In this document: positions 36,282 to 43,231 of the stretch, piece after piece
How positions within the stretch are numbered: position 1 is the first letter of the stretch
Layout of the letters: the number at the start of each line of letters is the position of its first letter
Assembly: GCF_000381765.1 (NCBI RefSeq)
Contig: NZ_KB907080.1
Location: forward strand, 110,448-174,447
From: [Zimmermannella] faecalis ATCC 13722
GTDB taxonomy: Bacteria > Actinomycetota > Actinomycetes > Actinomycetales > Microbacteriaceae
Length of the DNA: 64,000 nt
Direction: 5' to 3'
Notes under the pieces: generated by a model
What the model saw: the letters and a program-made list of their open reading frames with translations, nothing else
Told to the model about the DNA's origin: nothing
Database searches by the model: none
Program-made: the position numbers and the translations under genes

Positions 36282-36301
36282 CTGTGCGCAATTGCGCACA
36301 G
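36282..36301. promoter_or_regulatory. perfect 20-base palindrome
   Basis: CTGTGCGCAATTGCGCACAG is its own reverse complement over all 20 bases. It directly abuts the hairpin at 36301-36343. It could be an operator for a dimeric regulator of ssb or of the small membrane-protein gene. Confidence 0.55.
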
Positions 36302-36343
36302 AAGCGGTCCCTGCATACGCGCGGCGTACGCAGGGACCGCTTC
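36301..36343. terminator. hairpin after the small membrane-protein gene
   Basis: Arms of 19 bases (36301-36319 and 36325-36343) with one mismatch (a G-U or A-C in RNA) around a 5-base loop. It begins 37 bases past the stop of the gene ending at 36381 and is a good terminator for it. Confidence 0.75.
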
Positions 36344-36380
36344 CGCTGATTTGACGCGGAGATATCGGCAAAACTGGGCG

Positions 36381-36608
36381 CTACTGACTTAAGTGCGACA
36401 CACGCACCGGCGAAATCCAGAAGCTCCAAATGAGCCAGCTCACAACTCCAAGGAACGGCACACAGATCAGCACGACCATCCAAGCCGTGAGCGGCAAGGG
36501 GTCAAATCGATAGCGACCCCACACCATGCGCCCCGCCACAACAGCGAGTGCGACGAGGACCGCCAGCACCCCGACCCCGAATATCCATCCGATTGCTACG
36601 TCTGACAT
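36381..36608 (-). CDS. two-helix small membrane protein (PLDc_N-like)
   Basis: A 75-residue protein from ATG 36608 (TTGGAGC upstream). It has two hydrophobic helices: one near the start (IGWIFGVGVLAVLVALAVVA) and one in TAWMVVLICVPFLGVVSWLI. The second resembles the short PLDc_N domain, which has a Pro-x-x-Gly in the same place. A longer frame upstream lacks a ribosome site. Function unknown. It is the first gene of the low-GC pocket. Confidence 0.7.
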   Translation of the reverse strand: MSDVAIGWIFGVGVLAVLVALAVVAGRMVWGRYRFDPLPLTAWMVVLICVPFLGVVSWLIWSFWISPVRVSHLSQ

Positions 36609-36755
36609 ATTCGCTCCAATTCTTGTCGGAATTGCAATCCGCCGCCCAAGATTAAGACTACTACCACCAGTGACCAAAACCAGAAATAGCCTAATTTACG
36701 AATAGCTTGGCCGCCGTAAGCGCACTGGCCTCGCTATCCGAGTCGCCTGGGTCGT

Positions 36756-37124
36756 CTAGTTGGATTCCTCGATATAAACAGAGGGCTCGATTGACTGCGC
36801 GAAAGGGCTGACTTCAATTTGCACTTCCGCACCGTCCTCGTCGATCGGAATTGCAGCAAGAATCTCAAGCGATTCGGCATCGATGAGCGTAGCCACGGGG
36901 ACATCCGCGTACAGAATCGCCTCAATCTCGTCCGAGGTCTGCAACTCACTGCGTTACTCGAGGATTGCTTGCCTCTCAGATTCGTTCTGCGTTTCGATAT
37001 CCGAGAGTTGCCCAACGGCACTCTCGCCTCCGTCGCTCTCGGCAGCAGTCGCAGAAACAGCCCCGCCCGCAATCAAGATCGCCGCACCAATCAATGCCCA
37101 CGATTGCCGAACAATGGACTTCAT
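36756..37124 (-). pseudogene. secreted small protein interrupted by an in-frame TAA
   Basis: From ATG 37124 (AGGGGGA upstream) the frame encodes a clear signal peptide (MKSIVRQSWALIGAAILIAG, then GAVSATAAE with a probable cut after ATA) and an acidic segment ending RQAILE, then TAA at 36956-36954. The same frame continues without shift for a further 66 codons, with the acidic sequence SDEIEAILYADVPVATLID and ending EPSVYIEESN. Joined, it would be a secreted acidic protein of about 122 residues. The second half has no good start (TTG 36944, no ribosome site). Most likely a nonsense-mutated gene; two separate short genes are less likely. No known family. G+C is clearly lower than the neighbours. 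Confidence 0.6.
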
Positions 37125-37408
37125 GAAATTCCCCCTGCGCGTAGGATTCGCCTCGGGCACACATGCTCCATATACCTTCAAAGGTCGCAACTACCTACGT
37201 TTATACAGTGTCACATTCCTACAGTCGGGTCAACGACTGATTCCGTTGGACCGCCGTCAGTTACCTGAAGTTTGCACGCTGCCGAATGAATCTTGGATCG
37301 CGTAGCCAGACACGCTCTCCGCCCCTAGTCGAGCCGGAGCACAGCGATCAGCAGGACCCCAAGGTCTCACGAGACGGCACGAGGCCAATTTCTCGAAGTG
37401 TAGCGACG
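37125..37408. other. non-coding gap in the low-GC pocket
   Basis: No gene found in these 284 bases. It holds the promoter region of the interrupted secreted gene (an AT-rich TATAAA on the minus strand near 37199-37204 is visible, but no well-spaced -35) and the region past the end of the acyltransferase gene. No convincing terminator hairpin was seen. Confidence 0.5.
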
Positions 37409-38728
37409 TCACCATCGAGGTGGTGCCGCGTCGGCCGTCGGCCTAACGCGAACTGTGGGTTTCGACGTTGCGAGCTGGTTGGCTCCGGCGACACTCAGCG
37501 CCAGGAGCGTGAACGCTGCGCCGACGACGATGGGCTGCGAGAACCCGAGCACGAGCACGGCCCCGATTCCGACTATGCCGGCGACGACGCTCACCGCCGC
37601 GAGCACAGGTTCGCCGATCCGCACGGCGGGCAGCACAAGGCGGGGTGTCCAGCGCTCGAGCCGCGCGAGCCGACTCGCGATCGGGAACACGACGAGGGCG
37701 ACCGTCACGAGCCACGGCACACGAGTGCCCCACCACGCGAGCGAATGCACCTCGGGCATCGGCGCGCCGAGGGCGAAGCCGACGCCGACGAGCGTGAGCA
37801 GCACCGGCATGTGCCACACATATACCGTCATCGAGCGGGAACCGAGGGCGCTCGAGACCCGGGCGACACCGGGCCGCGACGCGACTCGGTCAAGCCACGG
37901 CTTGCCCAGCCGCACGAGCCCGAACGACAGCACCCCGTACAGGGCCAGCACGACGTTCGGCGGATTGAGGTTTTCGTACATGTCGGGAGAGGCGCCGGTC
38001 GCGAGGCAGAGGAGCAGACCGACGAACGCGGCGACCGGCAACGCGACGCTCCCCCGCGCGACTCGTCGGCCCCCGCCGTCGAGCAGCAGGTAACCAAGCT
38101 GGTGCACGAAGAGCCACACGAACGCGAGATTCGCGTAGCCGAGGCCGGGCATCCCGGTCACTGCCGCGAGCGCGTCAACCACAACGATGCCGCCGGCGAA
38201 CGCGACGAGCGTGATGACGCGATGGTGCTCATGGAGCCAGCTCGTCACCGGCACGAGTGCGGTGACGCCGAGATAGACGGCGAGGAACCAGAGCGGCTGC
38301 CCAGCGCGCAGGCTCGCCTCGTCGACGAGTTCGGGTGCGAGACCGACGAGTTTCGCGATCGTGATGGCGATGCCGACCACGGCGATCATCACGGCGGCGG
38401 GCACGACGAGCCTGCGCGTGCGGCCCGCGACGTAGGCCTGCCACCCCTCACCGCGCCCGCGCATCCGCCGCCACTGGCTCAACGAGGCGAACCCGCCCGC
38501 GATGAAGAACAGCGGCATCACCTGCGTGACCCACGTGATCGGCACGAAGATCGGCTCGCCCGAGAGCGCGACGCTCGTGCGCAGCTCGCCGGTCGCGGTC
38601 ACCTCGGCGCCGACCATGAGCGAGTGCAGCACCACCACCGCGATGAGGCTTAGGGCGCGAATCAGGTCGATCGCGCCGTCGCGGTGGCTGGCCCGCGCCG
38701 GCCTGGGTTTCGTCATGATGGCGTACAT
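37409..38728 (-). CDS. membrane acyltransferase (acyltransferase-3 family)
   Basis: A 439-residue protein with about ten to eleven helices. The N-terminus DGAIDLIRALSLIAVVVLHS contains the family's essential Arg and His; VTQVMPLFFIAGGFAS follows as usual, and SMTVYVWHMPVLLTLVG lies near the middle. Such enzymes acetylate or otherwise acylate cell-surface sugars or lipids. GAGGAG lies 6 bases before ATG 38728. The promoter gap to the response-regulator gene carries motifs shared with that regulator's own promoter. Confidence 0.9.
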   Translation of the reverse strand: MYAIMTKPRPARASHRDGAIDLIRALSLIAVVVLHSLMVGAEVTATGELRTSVALSGEPIFVPITWVTQVMPLFFIAGGFASLSQWRRMRGRGEGWQAYVAGRTRRLVVPAAVMIAVVGIAITIAKLVGLAPELVDEASLRAGQPLWFLAVYLGVTALVPVTSWLHEHHRVITLVAFAGGIVVVDALAAVTGMPGLGYANLAFVWLFVHQLGYLLLDGGGRRVARGSVALPVAAFVGLLLCLATGASPDMYENLNPPNVVLALYGVLSFGLVRLGKPWLDRVASRPGVARVSSALGSRSMTVYVWHMPVLLTLVGVGFALGAPMPEVHSLAWWGTRVPWLVTVALVVFPIASRLARLERWTPRLVLPAVRIGEPVLAAVSVVAGIVGIGAVLVLGFSQPIVVGAAFTLLALSVAGANQLATSKPTVRVRPTADAAPPRW

Positions 38729-38785
38729 GGGGTGCTCCTCGTCTCGATGTGCGAGGAACGTATGGCCGCGGTCACGGGCCGCGCG

Positions 38786-38801
38786 CCACCCGATCGGGTG
38801 G
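38786..38801. promoter_or_regulatory. perfect 16-base palindrome before the acyltransferase
   Basis: CCACCCGATCGGGTGG is fully self-complementary. It lies 58 bases upstream of the acyltransferase start and 13 bases from the first CCTTTGGG element. A dimeric operator is likely; a hairpin without loop is not. Confidence 0.55.
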
Positions 38802-38811
38802 CCGGTGACCC

Positions 38812-38839
38812 TACCTTTGGGGCACGTCGGGCCTTTGGG
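38812..38839. promoter_or_regulatory. paired CCTTTGGG motifs, candidate response-regulator sites
   Basis: TACCTTTGGGG at 38812-38822 and a second CCTTTGGG at 38832-38839, 18 bases apart. The 11-base form recurs, inverted, at 39590-39600 in front of the response regulator and histidine kinase genes. Confidence 0.55.
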
Positions 38840-38850
38840 AATGCGCCCGA

Positions 38851-39552
38851 CTATTGAGGCGCGCTGGGCGCGTCGCCGACCCGCACGAGACCCGACTCGT
38901 ACGCGGCGACGACGAGCTGCGTGCGATCGCGCAGCCCGAGCTTTTGGAGCACGCGCGACACGTGCGTCTTCACGGTCTGCTCGCCGAGGAACAGATCGCC
39001 CGCCACCTCGGCGTTCGACATGCCCCGTGCGATGCGCTGCATGACCTCGAGCTCGCGGGCAGTGAGGTCGTTCAGCCGTGCCGAGTCGCGGGGCGCCGCG
39101 GGGCGGGCCGCGTAGTCGGCGATGAGCTTCTGCGTGATCGCGGGCGCGAGCAGGGCGTCGCCACCCGCGACGACGCGCACGGCCTCGACGAGCGCATCCG
39201 CCGTCGCGTCCTTGAGCAGAAAACCGCTCGCGCCCGCGCGGATCGCCTCGAACACGTACTCGTCGGCGTCGAAGGTCGTGAGCATGATCACGCGCGGATG
39301 CCGCTCCCCCGGCATTGCGAGGATCTGCCGCGTCGCCTCGAGGCCGTTCATGTTCGGCATGCGAATGTCCATGAGCACGACGTCGGGCTGCGTGCGGCGC
39401 ACGACCTCGGTGGCCTCGCTGCCGTCACCCGCGCTGCCGACGACCGTCATGTCGCCTTGCGCGTCGAGCAGCGCCCCGAAGCCCTGCCGCACCATCGCCT
39501 GGTCGTCGACGATGAGCACGCGGATGCGGGGTTCGGCCGGGTTCTGCTGCAT
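38851..39552 (-). CDS. NarL/LuxR-family response regulator
   Basis: A 233-residue two-domain regulator. The receiver domain (about 9-130) has VLIVDDQAMVRQG, the phospho-acceptor Asp in DVVLMDIRMPNMNG, MLTTFDADEYV and the Lys in GFLLKDATAD. The C-terminal LuxR helix-turn-helix is LTARELEVMQRIARGMSNAE to EQTVKTHVSRVLQKL. It is divergent from its likely kinase at 39702 and upstream of the acyltransferase on the same strand. Confidence 0.94.
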   Translation of the reverse strand: MQQNPAEPRIRVLIVDDQAMVRQGFGALLDAQGDMTVVGSAGDGSEATEVVRRTQPDVVLMDIRMPNMNGLEATRQILAMPGERHPRVIMLTTFDADEYVFEAIRAGASGFLLKDATADALVEAVRVVAGGDALLAPAITQKLIADYAARPAAPRDSARLNDLTARELEVMQRIARGMSNAEVAGDLFLGEQTVKTHVSRVLQKLGLRDRTQLVVAAYESGLVRVGDAPSAPQ

Positions 39553-39589
39553 GCCCCCAGCGTAGGTCGGCCATAGGTGGCGCGGGCTC

Positions 39590-39600
39590 CCCCAAAGGTA
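39590..39600. promoter_or_regulatory. inverted copy of the 11-base motif in the kinase/regulator gap
   Basis: CCCCAAAGGTA is the exact reverse complement of TACCTTTGGGG at 38812-38822. It lies 38 bases from the response-regulator start and 102 bases from the kinase start, consistent with autoregulation. Confidence 0.5.
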
Positions 39601-39701
39601 GCCGTCACGATCACTCCGTACAGTGACGTGGGCGCGGTGGACTCGCCCGTACGTTGCCGGGGCACGTCACGCACGACCCGCCGCCAACGAAAAGGACTCT
39701 C

Positions 39702-41480
39702 ATGCAATCGCGTCAGCAATTCACCGCCACCCTGCGCCGCGACTTCGCCTACCTCCTCCCCGGCCCCCTGTTTGCCCTCGCGTCATTCACGACGCTGATC
39801 ACGCTGTTCTCGCTCTCGCTCGGCACGTTCATCATTTGGGTCGGCGCCGCCCTGCTGCTGATCACGCTTCGCGTCGCCACCCGGTTCGCCGACATCTCGC
39901 GGCACCGTGCGCGCGAGTGGGGGCTCGAGCTACCCGAGCACGAGGTGCCGCCTCGCGAGTCCGGGTTCGGCGGACTCCTGCGCGAGATACGGCGCCCCGG
40001 CGCGTGGCATGACCTCGTGTTCGAGCTGCTCGTGGCGCTGCCGCTGCGCTTCACGACGGGGCTGCTTGCCCTCTGCTGGCCACTCATCGCCGTCGGCGGC
40101 CTCACCTATTGGGTGTGGAGCTGGTCGCTGCCGAAGGGCGGGGGCAGCCTCGCCGAGCTGTTCCACCTCGCGTTCCCGAGCGCGCAGCTCGCGCCCTGGC
40201 TCGACGGCAACCTCTTCGACATCATCGTCAACCTCCTCCTCGGCGCCGTCGCCCTCGTGACAATGCCCGCGGGGCTCCACGGCCTCGCCTGGCTGGATGC
40301 GCGCGTCACGAAGCTCGTGCTCGGCCGGGTCGAGTGGTTCTGGCTGCTCGGCAGCATTGCCGGCGTCGCGCTGCTCGCCGCGACGTGGCCGGTGCTCGCG
40401 GCGGTCTACGGTGTGCACGTCGCCCTCGCCGGGGCGCTCGCGTTGACGACGGCTGGCGCCGTCGTGGTGGCCGTGCGCCTTCCGATCACCGCCACCATCG
40501 TCGCTTCGCTCGGACTCTTCGCGACGGCGATCGCGTCGGCACCGGCAACCGGGCTGCCGTGGCCGGTGCCCGCGACCGGCATCGTCGCGGGCGTGCTCGT
40601 GATCGCGATCATCGGGCTTCGGCACCGCTGGTATCTCGCGGTGCTCGCGTGGGCCGTGATTTCGGGCGCGAGCCTCGCCGGTGCGCTCATCGGAACCGGC
40701 GGCACCGGCGGCGCCATGGCGAACTTCACGACCTTCGCCGCGATTGGCCTCGGCGTCGTTGTGCTCGTAGCGGTCGTGCGCCAGCTGCGCTCGAGCCGCG
40801 GCGAAATCGAGCAGGTGCGCGCGCTCTCGGCCCAGGAACAGCGCAAGCGCGCGGAACTCGAGGAGCGCAACCGCATCGCGCAGGAGCTCCACGACGTCGT
40901 CGCGCACAGCCTCTCGGTGACGAGCGTGCAGGCCACCACGGCAAAGTACCGGCTCCCCGAACTCGCGCCCGAGGTCGTCGACGAGTTCGACACGATCGCC
41001 GACTCGTCGCGCCGCGCCCTCGGCGAGATGCGGGGCCTGCTGCGGCTGCTGCGCGGCGACGGCGATGCCGACCTCGCCCCGCAGCCGACGCTCGCCGACC
41101 TCCCCCAGCTCATCGAGTCGTCGCGGGCGAGCGGCGCCGAGGTCGACTATGTCGATGGGGTCGGCGACGGGGCCGCCCGGGAGATCCCCGCGACCGTCGC
41201 GCTCGCCGCGTACCGCATCGTGCAGGAGGGCATCAGCAACGCGCTCCGCCACGCGCACGGCGCGAGAATCCGCGTCGAGGTGCGGCGCGCATCCGAGGCG
41301 ATCGAGGTGGACGTGGTGAACGGGCCGGCCGACGAGTCGCGACCCATGCATCCCAGCCCCGGCGCGGGGCTCGGTCTCGCGGGCCTGCGCGGCCGCACCG
41401 AGGCACTCGGCGGCACCTTCGCCGCCGCGCCCGAGCCGGAAAACGGCTTCGCGGTGCGCGCCCGACTACCGATTGCGTAG
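39702..41480 (+). CDS. sensor histidine kinase (HisKA_3 type)
   Basis: A 592-residue membrane kinase. The first about 370 residues hold roughly eight or more helices forming a membrane sensor. Then comes the HisKA_3 dimerisation part with the phospho-His in NRIAQELHDVVAHSLSVT, and the HATPase domain with EGISNALRHAHG (N box) and GLGLAGLRGRTEALGG (G box). AAAGGA precedes ATG 39702. It should phosphorylate the divergent NarL-type regulator. The signal is unknown; the large membrane part suggests sensing within the membrane. Confidence 0.92.
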   Translation: MQSRQQFTATLRRDFAYLLPGPLFALASFTTLITLFSLSLGTFIIWVGAALLLITLRVATRFADISRHRAREWGLELPEHEVPPRESGFGGLLREIRRPGAWHDLVFELLVALPLRFTTGLLALCWPLIAVGGLTYWVWSWSLPKGGGSLAELFHLAFPSAQLAPWLDGNLFDIIVNLLLGAVALVTMPAGLHGLAWLDARVTKLVLGRVEWFWLLGSIAGVALLAATWPVLAAVYGVHVALAGALALTTAGAVVVAVRLPITATIVASLGLFATAIASAPATGLPWPVPATGIVAGVLVIAIIGLRHRWYLAVLAWAVISGASLAGALIGTGGTGGAMANFTTFAAIGLGVVVLVAVVRQLRSSRGEIEQVRALSAQEQRKRAELEERNRIAQELHDVVAHSLSVTSVQATTAKYRLPELAPEVVDEFDTIADSSRRALGEMRGLLRLLRGDGDADLAPQPTLADLPQLIESSRASGAEVDYVDGVGDGAAREIPATVALAAYRIVQEGISNALRHAHGARIRVEVRRASEAIEVDVVNGPADESRPMHPSPGAGLGLAGLRGRTEALGGTFAAAPEPENGFAVRARLPIA

Positions 41481-41510
41481 CCGGGAGCGCACCGCGAGCG
41501 GGCGACGAAC

Positions 41511-43088
41511 CTACTTGCCGCTGGCCTCCTCGGCGGCGACGCGACGCGCCTCCGCACGCGCCGCGGTCGCCTCGGTACCGGCCTTCGTGCCCTTCACCGC
41601 AACGATCGCGCCAGTCTCGGTGAACTCGCGGTCGATCTCGGGGTCGGTGTTCGGCTTCACGAGGCTCACGATCATGGCCGCGAGCAGGGCGAGGATGAAC
41701 GCCGGGAGCAGCTCGTAGAGGCCGATCTCGAGTGCCGAGTCGATCGCCTTGTAGACGAACACCGTGACGGCCCCGACGACCATACCGGCGAGCGCGCCCC
41801 AGTTCGTGAGCTTGCGCCAGTACAGGCTGAGCAGCACGATCGGGCCGAACGCGGCACCGAAGCCGGCCCACGCGAAGCTCACGAGGCCGAGGATCGTGTC
41901 GTTCGGGTTGACGGCGAGGATGCCGGCGACGATGGCGACGATGAGCACGCCGATGCGGCCGAGCCACAGCAGCGTCTTCTGGCCCGGCACCTCCTTACGC
42001 ACCGCCCGGTAGAGGTCTTCGACGAGCGCCGACGAGCAGACGATGAGCTGGCTCGAGAGCGTGCTCATGATCGCCGCGAGCACGGCCGCGAGCACGAGGC
42101 CCGCAACGAGCGGGTGCAGCAGCACCTGCGAGAGCAGCAGCACGACGGTCTCGGGGTCGGAGGGGCCGTCGCCGAACTTCGAGAAGTACGCGACGCCCAC
42201 GAGACCGCTCACGACGGCGCCGAGCAGCGAGAGGAACTGCCAGCTCGTGCCGATGCGGCGGGCCGAAGCGGCCTCCTGCGGCGTGCGCAGCGCCATGAAG
42301 CGCACGATGATGTGTGGCTGGCCGAAGTAGCCGAGGCCCCACGCGAGGCCCGACACGATGAACATCACGACGGCGACCGTCGAGAGCGAGCCGTCGCCGA
42401 ACAGCGAGAGCGCCGCCGGGTTGACGTCGTTGATGCGCGTCGCCGTCTCATCGAAGTTGCCGATCGTGAACAGGGCGACGACCGGCACGACGATGAGCGC
42501 GATGACCATCATGAGGCCCTGCACCACGTCGGTGAGCGAGGCGCCGAGGAACCCGCCGAACAGCGTGTACGCGAGCGTCACGACAACGACGAGGATCATG
42601 CCGAGCATGTAGTCGCCGCCGAACGCCGACTCGAAGAACTTGCCGCCGGCGACCATGCCGCTCGAGGCGTAGAGCGTGAAGAACACGAGGATGATGACGC
42701 TCGAGACGCTGCGCAGCAGGTGCGAGCGGTCGCGCGTACGGTTCTCGAAGAAGCTCGGAATCGTAATCGAGTTGCGGGCGACTTCGGTGTACGCGCGCAG
42801 GCGCGGCGCGACGAGGCGCCAGTTGAGGTACGACCCGATGAGCAGGCCGATCGCGATCCAGCTCTCGAGCAGGCCGGTCACGAAGATGGCGCCGGGCAGA
42901 CCCATGATGAGCCAGCCCGACATGTCGGAGGCGCCAGCGCTCAGCGCGGCGACCCACGGCGGCAGGCCGCGCCCGCCGAGCATGTAGTCCTCGTGGTCGC
43001 TCGTCTTGCGGAACGCGAGGTAGCCGATGAGCAGCATTGCGGCGAAATAAATACCGAGGGCGATGTAGAGATACACCTGGTCAGACAC
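41511..43088 (-). CDS. putP: sodium/proline symporter
   Basis: A 525-residue sodium:solute symporter with thirteen predicted helices. GGRGLPPWVAALSAGASDMS, SGWLIMGLPGAIFVTGL and FAWAGFGAAFGPIVLLSLYW are PutP landmarks, including the Asp and Ser/Thr of the sodium site. The polar C-terminal tail of about 50 residues is Ala/Glu/Arg-rich. The GTG start at 43088 follows AAAGGGG. It lies downstream of putA on the same strand, separated by a hairpin, and feeds proline to PutA. Confidence 0.94.
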   Translation of the reverse strand: MSDQVYLYIALGIYFAAMLLIGYLAFRKTSDHEDYMLGGRGLPPWVAALSAGASDMSGWLIMGLPGAIFVTGLLESWIAIGLLIGSYLNWRLVAPRLRAYTEVARNSITIPSFFENRTRDRSHLLRSVSSVIILVFFTLYASSGMVAGGKFFESAFGGDYMLGMILVVVVTLAYTLFGGFLGASLTDVVQGLMMVIALIVVPVVALFTIGNFDETATRINDVNPAALSLFGDGSLSTVAVVMFIVSGLAWGLGYFGQPHIIVRFMALRTPQEAASARRIGTSWQFLSLLGAVVSGLVGVAYFSKFGDGPSDPETVVLLLSQVLLHPLVAGLVLAAVLAAIMSTLSSQLIVCSSALVEDLYRAVRKEVPGQKTLLWLGRIGVLIVAIVAGILAVNPNDTILGLVSFAWAGFGAAFGPIVLLSLYWRKLTNWGALAGMVVGAVTVFVYKAIDSALEIGLYELLPAFILALLAAMIVSLVKPNTDPEIDREFTETGAIVAVKGTKAGTEATAARAEARRVAAEEASGK

Positions 43089-43182
43089 CGTTGTCCCCTT
43101 TCTCTCGTTGAAGTCAGTGTCGGACGTTGCTCCCGGCGCTGACGCGGAGGTGCGCGTAGGTCGCACACCATGAACCTGGCAG

Positions 43183-43215
43183 ACCCCGCGGCGTAGGTCG
43201 ACTACCCCGCGGGGT
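43183..43215. terminator. hairpin between putA and putP
   Basis: ACCCCGCGG (43183-43191) pairs with CCGCGGGGT (43207-43215) around a 15-base loop. It starts 17 bases past the putA stop and would reduce read-through into putP, giving the two genes partly separate expression. Confidence 0.6.
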
Positions 43216-43231
43216 TGCTACCGATTCGTGA

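Larger units (their letters stand above)
36081..36380. other. 300-base non-coding region with three dyads
   Basis: No gene is seen. Three symmetric elements lie in its second half: CTGTGGATG/CATCCACAG (36210-36218, 36225-36233), a perfect 20-base palindrome centred on AATT (36282-36301), and the hairpin at 36301-36343. The ssb promoter should lie at the upper-left end, just before 36080 on the minus strand, downstream of these elements in coordinate terms. Confidence 0.7.

Noticed and set aside
36756..36944. Separate 62-residue gene starting at TTG 36944
   Set aside because: No ribosome site, and it is in the same frame as the secreted protein upstream; better explained as the tail of one interrupted gene.
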